Origin: Telmatactis stephensoni
Lineage: Eukaryota > Cnidaria > Anthozoa > Actiniaria > Isophelliidae
DNA: 64,000 bases
Assembly: GCA_029948255.1 (NCBI GenBank)
Contig: JALIZF010001826.1
Span: forward strand, 124,001-188,000
Direction: 5' to 3'
Both the position numbers and the translations under genes were made by a program. Below, piece after piece: positions 1 through 13,400 of this stretch (within the stretch, counting starts at the first letter, position 1; each line of letters opens with the position of its first letter). The notes under the pieces are model-generated. The model searched no databases. It was not told where the DNA came from and was given only the letters and a program-made list of their open reading frames with translations.

Positions 1-1159
1 ATCTTGTGCAGTACATGTCACGTCTGGGCTGTTTATAATGTCGATACTTTCAAAGCTTTCAACTCTCGGTCTAGAACTACTCTGATCAGTGGGATGTTCA
101 GCCATTACCTAATGATGTCAGATGTCTTTTGTACCAAGCAATCATTCCCTTTTTGTCTTGTGTTCGTGACCTAAAAACACTTCTTTGCACCAAACACGGA
201 AGTGAAGGTCACGGAGCAACGGGCTCCCGTTACAACTGGAGTAACGGTATGCAACGGTATGTCACGCAACGGTGCCGTGATGTCCATAAAAAAACCATTC
301 GGAATTCCTACCGCACGTAGAATATATCGCGTTAAGGTACTACTTAGCTAAAAATATGTTATTGACAGTAGCTAAAAAAGTAGCCTGATTTTCAGATGAT
401 GTGGATCTGCTAGTGCCAAGTTATTTAGCTTACTAGCTAATTGGAGACACCTTAAACCGCCCAGTCTGAAGCTCTGAAAATTTTCAAAGTGGTTTGATTT
501 TTTTGCTGCCACTGTTTTATATTCCATAATATGTAGTTCCAGAAAATATATATATACCCCAGCCAAGGAGGGAATTTGTAAATGGACCCCTGGAACTTCC
601 AATTTTCTTCCATTTTGTTCTTTCCCCTTCCCTTCCAGAATTTCCAGTTCCCTCTGTGTACTCTGGAACAGGGTATATAAAAATCGTAATTACTCTCTGG
701 AACAGGGTATCTATTTAACAAAGTTCGTCTAAAAGGCCGGACTAAAAGGGATTAACGACACGTCAACTTGGCTGGAAGCAATGAAATGAGGCAGGCATTT
801 ACTCTGGAACAGGGTATCAATTTTGGAAATTTTGCTCTGGAACAGGGTCAGGGTTCGAGGGGCTCAGCGGCACATCCCTACACAAAACTGGAAGGAGAAC
901 CCCCCGGGGTATGGATGTTTTCTGGAACTACACAATCTGGAACAATAGGAAATAAAAATCAAACTGTTTTGAAAATTTTCAAACAACAACATAGTCTTCT
1001 GAGTAGCCCTGTTTAGTCTGGTTATGTTACCCACCTACCATCCATGGGGATTGACCAAGGGTATCAGGGGAGGGGGGAGAGGAAGAAGGGATCTCCTGGG
1101 AAACTGATTACCTACATACATATATGAATAAACACAAAACTTTTACAATGTCATATTTT
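1..1159. other. Intergenic DNA downstream of MRPS15-like gene, with repeat remnants
   Basis: No coding exon is supported here. Positions 230-310 carry phrases (GTGCCGTGATGTCC, ATTCCTACCG) that resemble the interior of the element at 57571-57702. Positions 476-986 hold an inverted-repeat element described separately. The rest is unassigned. Confidence 0.5.
476..986. repeat. Inverted-repeat (MITE-like) element, copy 1 of the TGTAGTTCCAGAAAATA family
   Basis: TGTAGTTCCAGAAAATAT at 532 faces GGAACTACACA near 924, and the outer phrase GAAAATTTTCAAA occurs on both sides (about 477 and 972). The interior repeats the phrase CTCTGGAACAGGGTA four times (near 661, 694, 801 and 834). A second copy with the same ends lies at 11914-12907. 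No coding capacity was seen. Confidence 0.6.
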
Positions 1160-4100
1160 TTATGTTACAATTTTTCTATCCAGAAAACTTCTCTTTTCCT
1201 TCACTTCAACTCCTATCTTAAACTTTCTAAATTTGTACTTGTTCCATTTACTGTGTGTGCTCTCTACTTGGGTGATGTCTAACTCATTAATGATTTCTAA
1301 ATATTTTTCAAAGTCCACTTTTTTAAGATATCGAAGTTTCTTGCTGCGCTGATCAGTTAGCCACTGTAAGTACACTTTGTTATGTTTGTCCTACAAAATA
1401 ACAGTACAGACAAATTAGAATACAAATATACTAAAAGCCTGCAAAAGTGTGCAATACTTTGCACTATAAGTATTTAGCACAAATGAAACAATACAGCAAA
1501 TAAATTTATATATCAGACTTTTACATGCTAATGAGCTCAGCTCATATTCTAGTGAGCTGTTGGAATTGCACAAACAAGAAAAAGCTTAAAACAAAATGCT
1601 TGTTAACAAAACAAGTATGTTGGAAATAATGTCCAGTGGACATATTTAGAGGCATGGTATACTGTCAATGACAAAAATGCTGGAAATGACTGTCTGCAAA
1701 TTGCAGATATTTATAGTCAGAACATTAAAAAATCCTTGCACACTAAAATAAGTTTGAATTCTGGCACAAGCAATCTTTTGTAATTACTGATGAAGGCCTG
1801 AGTCTTAATCAGCTTTTGCAGAAAGTCAATCAGTACAGTGTGAGCAAAGCTAACTAAGTTTTTTGAACAGTTCAAGAAAACTGGGTTTTTTGTTGTTGTT
1901 TTGTTCAATCCTGCAAGGATAGCTAAATTTGAAACATGAAAATAAAACTGATTTCAATTCCCTTTACAAACATTTTGCAGTTAATTTTGTTCTACAATTA
2001 TTTATTTTATATTAGTTTTCGCAAGGTAGTACAGCTCATTAGAGTATTCAGAGCTCATTAGCATGTAAAAGTGTGATATACAATTAATTTGTTCTAACAA
2101 CAACAACAGATATAGATTGTGTACTATTTAGTAGTAAATACTTATAGTTTAAAATATTGCACACTTTTAGAGTGAGCACCTCCTATGATATAAAACTATA
2201 TCAAATTTTTTTGCACTATTTAGTACTATTTAGTAAATGATGCATGTAGTCTAGAGCATAGTGTCATGGTTTAGTTACATCTTTATACATTAAATTTATC
2301 TAGTATTAGATTTTTAATTAGTACTTTTTCATGGATCAAGCACTTTCACTCTTAGTGTCTGCTCTATATCTCTGTCAATTTACATGATTTTAAAATGATA
2401 ATGATGAGAAAATATCTGAAAATCTACAAAATTGAGTGAGAAAAAAGATAGAAAAGTCCAACAAAAGAAAAGAAAAGGAAAGGAGAAGTTAGAAAAACAA
2501 ACAATGAATGGATAAAACAAGATGCTGTAAGGAAGAAAAGCATCCCACTTCTGACCCCATGTCATGAAACTCACTACAACACAACAGCAAGTGATAACAT
2601 GACAAGTATGTGAGAACCGCTGGACGGAAGTGGCCTCAATTACAGTTTTAACCTGACTTAGGGCCACCTCTCTCATAAAGAGAGTTGTATATAGTCTCCC
2701 CAAAGTTTTTCGGAGCATTACAGTTAAGTGCAGAAGTACAAACAGCTAGAAATTATTCTTTCAAAATTATCCATTTGTCCAAGACAATAGAAGTTGGAGA
2801 CATGTGCAGATGTTATCACTTGCTGCTCTACGACACGCCATGTTGGGCCATGTCTGTGCTGACATGCACGCAGTCTGTTTATTACACAGGGACTCCAAAA
2901 CTATATAATAACAATATATGACAGTGTACATCATGTCTAATGAGATAAATGTCCAGGAAAAAGATACATATTAAATAGAACAGTAAAATGTGCTGACCTT
3001 TGGCATTACAGTACAGTGGTTCTGGAGTGCATTGATTTTTAATGTCAAATCTGCAACTGAAATTAGAGGGTCAGTTATAAACACTTTCAGTATATATTTT
3101 CAACATTATTGAATGCTGATGTTGGTCAGAACTGTTTACCACTCCTAGTTTTCACTACTTTTCAAAATTTGTTCAACTGAATGTTCAATTGATTTTCAAA
3201 GAAATTGCAACCCATTGTCAGGCTCTTTATGAAAGACTGATTATGTTCTTATTGAATGAGTGGGAGGGAAGGATCTGAGGACTGGCTCAAAGTCATGAGA
3301 GTACAGGACAAGTGCAGTGAAGTTCATACAGAATAAATGAGAGCCAATTAGAGTGACAGTGAAACAGTCCAATCACAATAGCCAGAAATATTGAAGACAT
3401 AGGAATTTAAACTAAATGAAGCATATTCAATAAAATGGAACAATTTGGTCACACCAAGGTGAACCCAAGTGTTGTACTGAGTGTACACACTATGAAAGTC
3501 AAAGCAAAAAATGTAAAGTGTGAAGTGTTATGGATTTCATAATGCAGTTAATTATACAAGTAAAGGGATATTTTCAATTACCTGTCCTTTTAGAAGTGCA
3601 ACTGTCATATTTGTTGTTTATGTCTTTTTTCATCACTTTATTCTTCTCATGCTATCAAACAAACAAATAACATGTAAGAGACCATTTTAGATGGAAACAC
3701 TTTTACTAGTAAGACTTTAGTGCTTCTGTTGCTTCCCTTCAATTTATCTTAAATATTTCAAAGTGGTTTTATTTAACCCATGAAAAAATAGTATGCATAA
3801 TAGTTAGTAGTAGACTCTAAACTCATTGTTTACTATTGTTCATTATCTACACTGTACTAGTCCTCAGTAGCTAATCAACTTTCTTTCACAGGTTAATAAA
3901 ATCACCATGCACAGCTAAACAATTTGACCATATGGTAAAAGGTTGTACAATAGTTCAAGATCAATCCTCAGTTACAATTATTATGACAATTCTCTTATTT
4001 GCACCTTCATTTTTACAAAACAACTATTAAATCTACCTATAAAATAATATAAACCTTTTATTTTAGGTGTGAGCTAAATAGGAAGAACCATAAACACACA

Positions 4101-6162
4101 CTTGTCTCCACTTCTCTCTGTTCCATATACTGTAGGTCTAGCCTTACAGAAATACACTTTCCCTTAATTAATGTATTCACATTTAACATTTAGAGATAAG
4201 ATCAACAATCCCCTGAAGCTGACTGAATCATGACAATTAAACCAGATAATTGTATACCAACACACTGTACATTGTACATTATACAACATGGTCAAAATGT
4301 TTGGGCTTCCTCTTGTTAAAAGGTATGTACTTTATAAGGACATTTCAGCAAATAAGTGTGAAAACAATGTGCACGAACAATGATCAAATAGTAAATTCTC
4401 CTTTACATTTCTTTATCAACATAGGAGAAAATGATCATAACTTTTGATCATAACTTGCATCATTTGACTCCAATCAGCAGATTACAAATTTTGTTAATTG
4501 TTCAGATTTTCTCCCCCTTGACAACATCACAATTGACACTAATTACTTACAAACAAAATTGGAAGTTAAGCATTCTAGTAGTTGTAGTCAAATGACAGAA
4601 TCGTGCAAATGTCCTATTATAAACAAACCTGATTTGCATTTTCCAAACTAAAAATTCTTTTTATGCTTTCTGGAGCACTGGAAGAAATATTATCAAAAAA
4701 TTATTTTGTCACTGATTTAGCATTAGATATTCATAAGAATGTGAAGAAATATATATATGTTGTTCACTTTCACTTACTTCTGTAGTTCTTCAATATCCTC
4801 ATAGCCACATATATATTTTTTGTCTGTCTGTCCTTTAAATCAAATGAAATTAAACATGAGTGAACAAATCTGTAGAATGTTTTAAGGTATCTCACTATAG
4901 TTTTCAAGATCATGAACATGTGTAACATGTAATTTTTATTCTGAAATCATAATGTGTGGTCCATCTTTTGGGGCAAAAACTTCCAAAACATAATTTTTCA
5001 GCTTAGTTCTGAAATAGAGCTATTAATAGTGGTTGAAAACAATATGAAAAAAAATTGGCACTACAGAATTTTCATAAAATCAAAATTTTGAAATACTTTA
5101 GATTCAACGAAAGGTGAATAAAATATGGACTTTACTTAAAATGAGTTTTAAAACTGATTCACGGTGGAAAATGTGCATTTTTATAATTACATCTTATTGG
5201 GAAAAATGGCCTTCACTAAAGCTGATGTGATGTTGCTATAGCAACCTTTTGAGCAATGAGAAATGAGAATGCAAGTCAATGCAAGTTTTGACTTGCAACT
5301 TGCTTGTCTCATTTGAACACTGTTCCACGCAAGTCAGCACAAGTTTTTCAACAAAAATCAGCTAGATTAAGGACAAGGAGAAAATCCAGTTTGATGTTAC
5401 TTGAAATATTTACTTGAAGTAGAGGAAATGTGCAGAAATATGGACTAAAAGAAGAAAAACAACTTGTGATGCTTAGTGCTTCAACTGTTCAAATGAGTCA
5501 AAACGTGTAGTAGACACAAGTTGATACAAGTCGGTGTTCAAATGAAGATGCAAGTCAATTAAAATTTGCATTGAATTGCATTCTTGTTTGAACGGGGCCA
5601 TATGGTTGGCTGAATGGGTGTCAAAGTATACATCAGCTTTTACTATTGGTATAAAGATCTTTAAACTATAGTGAGCTAACTTAAGCATTACAAATCATCT
5701 CTATGCATGCATAAAGTTGAGAAACCAAGATAGCAATTTCAACCTAAAACCTTGACACTCACTGTTCTCACTTTTCACTAACATACATAGTATCTGAATT
5801 TAATTCAACAACTTGAAGCAGAATCTTCATTTAACCAATGACAGAATATGATTGTACTCTGTCTAAAAGCGTGTCTAACCTGATAGTGTTGATAATGATA
5901 AACGTGTCAACCAACGTTGTAAAGTGTCTGCACAACTGACTGGACCTACATGTCATATAAACCAAACAATTAGTGCACAATACAAAGGACAAACTCTATT
6001 GGCATTAAGCTATTTCACGTACCTTTCATAAAGCATATTTGAGGTCTTATGAAACGTAAAGAAGATGCACAAACTGATTTTAGTCCAAACATGTTTAGAA
6101 ATCTGAAAACTCACGTGGGCAGCGGCAAACTCGTGGGCTCAATGCTAACACAGGAAGCCCAT
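1160..6162 (-). CDS. MRPS15: Mitochondrial ribosomal protein uS15m (MRPS15-like), 7 exons
   Basis: Small-subunit mitoribosome protein that binds small-subunit rRNA; encoded in the nucleus and imported. Inferred coding exons on the minus strand: 6150-6162, 5880-5945, 4778-4823, 4629-4677, 3582-3651, 2998-3056, 1160-1390. The phases join without a break to 534 nt (177 aa). The uS15 signature is clear in the last two exons: VADLTLKINALQNH, then DKHNKVYLQWLTDQRSKKL and RYLKKVDFEKYLEIINEL, matching the H-x-KDKHN...R-KLL-YL pattern of the family. The middle exons give APESIKRIFSLENANQ, as in animal MRPS15. The N-terminus (MGFLCPVSCADTLQRW) is Arg-bearing and acid-poor, as expected of a mitochondrial presequence. 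The first two exons are the least certain; the first has only 13 coding nt. The C-terminal tail is shorter than in human MRPS15. Confidence 0.85.
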
Positions 6163-6245
6163 CGTATCTTCTAAGTACCGAGCGTCCTCGGAGACCCAGG
6201 GCGTAAGACCTTGAAAGAAGTCAATGTATATGTACCGCGTAAATA

Positions 6246-6588
6246 ATCATTCATTCATTCATTCATTCATTCATTCATTCATTCATTCATTCATTCATTC
6301 ATTCATTCATTCATTCATTCATTCATTCATTCATTCATTCATTCATTCATTCATTCATTCATTCATTCATTCATTCATTCATTCATTCATTCATTCATTC
6401 ATTCATTCATTCATTCATTCATTCATTCATTCATTCATTCATTCATTCATTCATTCATTCATTCATTCATTCATTCATTCATTCATTCATTCATTCATTC
6501 ATTCATTCATTCATTCATTCATTCATTCATTCATTCATTCATTCATTCATTCATTCATTCATTCATTCATTCATTCATTCATTCATTT

Positions 6589-6663
<75 letters not shown>

Positions 6664-6690
6664 TATGTTTGTTTGTTTGTTTGTTTGCTT
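6246..6690. repeat. Compound tetranucleotide microsatellite (ATTC)n-(TTTA)n-(GTTT)n
   Basis: About 340 bp of uninterrupted ATTC (roughly 85 units, 6246-6587), then about 19 units of TTTA (6588-6664), then about 5-6 units of GTTT. It begins about 85 bp upstream of the inferred MRPS15 start and lies in the shared upstream region of MRPS15 and PICALM. The open frame across it (FIHS repeats) is a by-product of the repeat. Confidence 0.97.
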
Positions 6691-7212
6691 GTTTTAATTT
6701 ATTTGTTTATTTATTTATCTAATTATGTCAAAGCAAATTGATATGATGTTAATCGTCCTTTGCTGACCATGTTTCAGCAATCAGTACGGCACTATTGTGT
6801 TTAATGAATCCCAGGGAGAGAATTTTTAACACCATAAGGAATCTAGCTATTACCAAGAAAAAGTCAAAAATTTTACACAGTGAAATCAAAATTATGACTA
6901 AAATTAACCCGGAACAACTAGAGAAAAAGAAACTCAGATGAACTTTACATGGGAATCCTACAATTCTTGAATTGTACAATTCTTGATGAACAACAATCAT
7001 GCATGCTGAAGCATGATGTATTGAAATGATACAGCAGTGGGGGCAGCAGTGGTTAACTATTTCATTATTGGGGAAAGAGTCGGTAAATTGTCAGTTACGT
7101 TGAAATATTTCAGTTTGGAATATATAAAACTATTAAACACATAATATGAATTTCGAAAAAGAGAAGGAAAAGAAAACAAAAAAAATTGTTGTGTGGGGGG
7201 GGGGGTTTCTTC

Positions 7213-7249
<37 letters not shown>

Positions 7250-7360
7250 ACAGTGAAGGCATGAATAGAAAAAGTATTTCGTGCTATCCTTTAAAAAGTA
7301 AACAATCTTTAATGGTTGTGGAAACAAAGATTCTTGTTTCGTGCCAAAATTAAAACAGAG
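6691..7360. other. Intergenic region between divergent MRPS15 and PICALM genes
   Basis: No gene seen. It holds a G run near 7193-7205 followed by a C/T-rich tract (about 7206-7250), and otherwise AT-rich DNA. Confidence 0.5.
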
Positions 7361-7363
7361 TAG

Positions 7364-7390
7364 ACGTCACGTGATGATAAGTCACGTGAT
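7364..7390. promoter_or_regulatory. Two TCACGTGA palindromes (CLEAR/M-box-like E-boxes) upstream of PICALM
   Basis: TCACGTGA occurs exactly at 7367-7374 and again at 7382-7389, in contexts GTCACGTGAT both times. The first overlaps a CRE-like GACGTCAC. They lie about 107-130 bp upstream of the PICALM start codon. TCACGTGA is the core recognised by MITF/TFE bHLH-Zip factors (established knowledge); use as a promoter element here is inference. Confidence 0.5.
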
Positions 7391-7495
7391 AAGCAAGAAG
7401 GTACGCCATTTTGGACAGGATAGAGACTTGCAAATTTTTGAAGAACTTTGTCATCGAACAATTTTTTTGTGTTTCCTGGTGTTTGTCCAACCAAG

Positions 7496-10400
7496 ATGTC
7501 TGTCGTTGACAAACTCGACGCCGCCAGGCACTCTATTACTGGGTCCAATTTGGCCAAAATTGCTTGCAAAGCTACTAGTCGTGAGGTGATGGGGCCGAAG
7601 AGAAAACACATCGATTGTGAGTTGTTGTTTATGTGAATATTATTTGTCGTACTTGACCAATGATTTCTTTCCTGTTGAGTCAAGTGGTGTTTTAATTTTG
7701 CTTTCTATTGCAGACCTCATTCAATGTACTAATACCGACAATGTGTCAATCCCGAATTTGGCGGATATTCTGTTCGAAAGATGCACAAATTCTAGCTGGG
7801 TGGTTGTGTTCAAGGCTCTGTGCACTTTCCACAATTTAATGAGTTACGGCAATGGGGTAAGATTTACTATTGACCCGTAATCTAAGCACATGAACCAAGC
7901 TCAGTGATATAATATATTAAAAAAAATATCAATTTAATTTTTTATGTTTGAAACATTGCGTTACAATTTTGTGTTTGTACTGTAAGGATATATTTGCAAG
8001 ACCCTTGTGGCTGGCATCGTGTGGTACGAACCAAATTACTGATTTCCCGCAACATTTCCAAGCAAACTATCAAATATAGCTTTCTATTTATGCTTAGGAA
8101 TTCACCATTTCTTCTTCGACCATTGATAACAATGCTTTCAGCGTATATTATGTGTTTTGTGCAGATAGATTTGTTTTAGAGTAGTCAACTTTTAGGTGTC
8201 AAATAACCTCACTTTGCTTTTGGGGTCATGTAATCATTCATTAGTAAGTTCAGCCGCTTCCTTCGCAAATACATGAAATTAATTGACACTAAGAAGCCAT
8301 TTTAATATGGCCATTGCATACAGAATAAAGGGAGGTCATTAATACAACATTAAAAGTAAAAAGGCAAGACAATTACAGCCTTCTAAACACTTAATGAATG
8401 ACAACTTTACATTTATTTTCTCAATTTACTATTTCTGATTTCTAAATCTACTGCCGTAAAGGTTTGTGTTGTTAGGATTTATTTCTTTGTTGCCATAGAC
8501 ATATCTTGTCTTTAAAATTAAATGTCAGATCAAGTAAAATAATAGGCAGCTGAAACTTGACAAATTTGATATTTAAATTAGTGTTTAATTTGTGATCTAA
8601 TGTTTTGTTCTCCACGTACATATTATGTATATTTTCATAAAATCCTATATTTATGGTGATCTAGAAGTATTTACCTTTTATTCATGCAGGCCTTTTGATC
8701 CAATGATTTTTGAGCAAAATTTATTGTGAGGAAAGAATTTCAATGAAAATCAAAATGAGTGATAGTCAGCGTATTTCCATGCTTCTCCTAGCATCGTGTC
8801 GAGACTTTTTTGATGTGTTAAGTAAATTTATATGAACTATCCGTTTCTAACAGAAAGTGAAGTGCTGCGAGCGATCTAAAAATGTTTACAAACGGGCTAC
8901 GACAACACAAGTTTTAGAAATGTACAAGTACATTTTATTCAAATATATAATGCTTTTTCAAACAATCACAAAAAGTGTCAGCAATGATTATAAAACTAAA
9001 TGATTAAAGTTTGTTTAGGAAAGGATGTCAATTGCTCCCTGGCAGCTAAAAGAGTGCTTGATAAATATGACATAATTTGCCTTGTAATGTATAGAGAATG
9101 CATAAATATATGTTGTGGATTTAACTGAACTACTGAGAGTAAACTGCGTAAAGAAAGCAAAATTTCTATTCATCAGAAATTTTAGCGATATCATGTGGCT
9201 TTCTAAAGAGATTTTACTTCTTTGGTAAGGAGATCGAACCAATTGGAATGCAACTTTATATCATCTTGCTTCGGTCGAGCAGGCAATGGCAATGAAAAAC
9301 TCATAAAAGGACATTGTCTTCCCTGAGAAATATCACTAAACAGTTTGTGGCCTTGTTGAATACTTCCACGAACACAAAGCAGGATTCAGTGGATTCCCGG
9401 GATATTATATGATAAATCTGAATAACAACGACAACTTAGCTAGAAAAGAAAGACTCCAACTTTGATTGTGAAATCACATGGTCAGCACGATCATTCCAAG
9501 CATATTTTGATGACATCACAAACCATCGTTCCCTCAACATGTCTACATACACACATCCATACCAAAAGTCGAGTTCAGAGCTGGTCTATAAACACGCCAC
9601 ACATGACACACAGGAATCCCACTGCAAGATTAGTGTCACTTTTTTATGATTTCTGGTCGGTGGGTACCTAGCATGGGACTACGAGTCCCATTGTACCTGC
9701 CTTTTGGTATACATATTCATTTATTTCTATTTGTATGCAATTATTTATTTCAGTATTTACAGTGTATCTTTCTTTAATGATAAGACTCAATAGCAGTGCC
9801 TGGCTGCCTAAAACATGTATTAATTTTTTGGTCTAGGGTAACTGACAATAAAGTAGGGTGATTGATGTGGGAAGGAGCTGTTTCCTGACATTTGTTCTAA
9901 ACCACAGCAATTAACAATCTAGAAACACATTCAATAGTTTACTTTTGGAAATGAGAATGCTGGAAATGATTGTTTTAAATCCCAGACATTTATTACAAGA
10001 TTATTTTATAACCTCATAGATTGAAATTACTGTATGTCAAGTGTGAGCAATTAACAATGTGTTTAGAGATTTTCATTTTTTCTTCATCTGAGTGTAAATT
10101 ATAATTATTGCTTTTTTACAACCATTTGCATAATTATACATTCCATCAGACTAACATTCAGTAATAGGCTACCATGAAGCCAACAAAGTGTGCAGACATT
10201 ATTAGTGAAAACTCCGCCCCTGTCTGGACTGTTGGTAGTCTATCAAACAATTGAAACTTTAATCTGACAAGATGCATAATATTATGCAAACAGTGGAACG
10301 AGAGGGTTTGTTAATTAATGTGAAGTGATTTATAAGTGATTGCCCAGGGGTATACAAGTACATGTATGTAGCCTTAGAGTATTAAAACACTCTGATGATT

Positions 10401-13400
10401 GAGTAGCTAACCATAAACTTAATAGGTTATATGGATTATATGGATTGGAATGTTAATGGTGACAAAAAGTTGTGTCTGATCATTGTGAAGAGGTAGCCAT
10501 TAATTAGTAGATGTGTATCTACTATACATACTGTACATGTATTATATAATTATATATTATAATATATATTTTTCTCTTACCTGCAGAGATTTATTCAGTA
10601 TATGGCATCCAGTACCACATCCTTCAGTTTACAGAGTTTCCAGGACAAAAGTGGGGTTTTAGGTAAGTATAAGAGATGATCAAGATGTTTGTTTTGATTG
10701 ATGGTGATAGTAATAACAAAATTAATATTTTGTGATAACTTCTTGGTTTAGTTTGCTCAGTGAAAGTGGGTTAATTAACTAGAAATTAGTGGTTTCCTAA
10801 TAAGATCTAGTTTTTTTGTTTTGTTTGTTTGTGTTAACTTTGTTTTTTCTTTGTTTTGTTTGTTTATTTATTTATTTGTTCATTTTGTTTTTGTCTCATA
10901 CTATCATATGACCCTAGGGTCCCTGAGGATGCCATTAGCTCTGCATACTGGGACATTGTTCACTTACAACTAGTACATTGTACAAACTTCAAGTTGTTGT
11001 TTTTGCAGGATATGATATGTCTACCTTTGTAAGAAGGTATTCTGGCTACCTTAATGAAAAAGCATCCTCCTATAGAGAAATGGGATATGACTTCTGTAGA
11101 ATAAAACGAGGGTATGTACAACTCTTTAAAATGCAATGCAAAAGAATACTTTTTAACATACTGTATAATTTATGTTCAGTTCACCCCAAAAGTGATCTTC
11201 TATACTGGGAAAAAATGGCGAGTAACAATAGAGGGATTTCACAGAAGCCATGTTTGTGATCAAAATAAGCATGGCTGCCGTGAAATCCCTCTATAGTAAC
11301 CACAGGCCTGTTGTCAGGAGTTTTGTAAGGAGGACCTTTATCTGCATTCTCAGCCTTTGTGTGTATTGAAATGTGTCCTTTTGTCCACTCAATTTTTAGG
11401 GCCCTGCTGAAAATCGCTTAACGCGAGTAGGTTTTACCCTCAATAAAAATTATTATTATCATTATTTACACAATTTGAAGGTTAAAGTAAGGGGGAGGGG
11501 TTGGTTTGAGCCTTCAGACCACCAATGGCAGTGGACCGGTATCAGTGTGTTAAATAAATGTTATTAATAACATATATTCAACATGCCTTCAGCAGTTGCT
11601 ACTATTGGTTAGTGTTTTGTGTTTACAATATTAATTTTAATTATTAATTTATTAAATAAATTTATTTGTTTGTTTGTTTGTTTATTTATTTATTTTGAAT
11701 TCAATTAACTAATTTGCTCAATTTTTGACTGCTAATTTGCTATCTTTTAGAAAACAAGATGGTGTACTGAGAACATGTGATACAACCAAGGTTTGTAGAT
11801 ACCAGCATGGTGACTGTTTTTGTACTTTGTAATGTAATGAGTCCATGCAAAGTTATATGGGCCCTTAAACCTGACCAATCATATCCTTAAATAGCTACAT
11901 ACATGTATGGTAATGTGTAGTTCCAGAAAATATCCATACCCCACCACGGAGGGAATCGGAAATTCCAGGGGGTAGGGGGGTCAAATACCCTTGGAAAATC
12001 CAAAGGACAGGGGGGTAAACAAATCGAACAAAATTTCCAGAGGGTTGGACTTTTAACGAGCTCCCAAATGACTGCAAATTATGGAATAACTTCTTTAATT
12101 TTAATAAAAACTTACGTACAATAATTCAGTTTTACACATTTTCATCAATTCTAAATGATTTTTTCCTTTGGAAACGATAAATTGAAGAAAACAACCTTAG
12201 ATGAATCCTTAGATGCGAACTGGAAGACAACATGGCTGCTAACATTCGTATCCAGTCCCCAGACACAGGAAACCCAATGTCTAATACGCTTGGCTGCGAA
12301 GAAGTTTTTGTATAAAACATGGTGAATCTTTTGAGAAATTTTATACTTATCGATAAGAAATGACCATTTTTCACAAGGAAACCATGACATCCTTTTAACT
12401 AAGCGAATCAAAGAAATTTTCGCATGCCGCTGTTGAATGGCGTTCGATTACAGAACGATCGTAAACTTTGCTTAATCGGCATAGAGATGACATAGAGATA
12501 TAGTAAAATTTTCTGCTTCATTCAAACTGAAAGAGTTTTAAAATAAGCCAGTTCTTAACTAGTCTCCCAAATAAGTTTGGTATAGCCTCGGAACTCATCA
12601 AAAGTCCGATTTTACGGTTTTAAATACGATACTTTACACAAATTGCCCGGCACAGCGGCTGCACATGCCGGGCGATCGATTACCGATTCACTTGCTGAAC
12701 TGTTAATGTTTCTGTCAGCTCTAAACTGCTAAATTGTAACAACAAATTTTCCAGGGGGTATTGAAATGTGGGCTTTCAATTTTTGGAAATTCCAGAGGGG
12801 TGGGGGGTCAATATCATAACGCGAAAAATGGAAATTCCGAGGGATAGGGGGGATGTTATACGAAGTTCCCTCCGTGGTGGGGTATGGATATTTTCTGGAA
12901 CTACACAATTAATGGGACTTATATCTAAAGTAAGGTATTGGTGTATTTCTAGCTTCTAAAGGCCTTGCCAGTTTTACAGAAACAAGTTGATGCTATTCTA
13001 GACGTTGATGTAAGTATATTTCTAAAGTCTTCATTTGACTGTGAAGTAACTCTTATATTCAAGGTAGTAAGGGTGGTGTAGTGGTTCTCTGCTTATCTTT
13101 CAACTTATGTGTGTCTTACATTCAATTCCTGTTTGCATTGAGACATATATGAACTGAGTGTTGTACATGTAATATCTGTAGAGAATATTCGTGGTAGGTT
13201 TGGAATAGTGATTTTCACTAATTAAAAAAAACTTTGCAGGGATAGGTATCAGTTGCCATGCTCCATTATTTATTTGTTTGGTAATCCTCTAGGTTAAATC
13301 ATCAGAACTCTCCAATGGAGTTATAAACTGTGCATTTGTGCTGCTGTTCAAGGTAAGCTAGACATCATGGGTTTTAATCATTTCTCCTTCACTAGATTAA

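Noticed and set aside
6224..6697. 157-aa open frame of FIHS repeats
   Set aside because: Pure translation of the ATTC/TTTA microsatellite; open in any frame without stops and lacking any non-repeat domain.
7448..7495. Upstream in-frame start for PICALM at 7448
   Set aside because: Adds 16 residues not found in the family; the start at 7496 aligns with the conserved ANTH N-terminus.
12132..12411. Two overlapping minus-strand open frames of 80 and 86 aa
   Set aside because: Inside the inverted-repeat element at 11914-12907, no family resemblance to a transposase.
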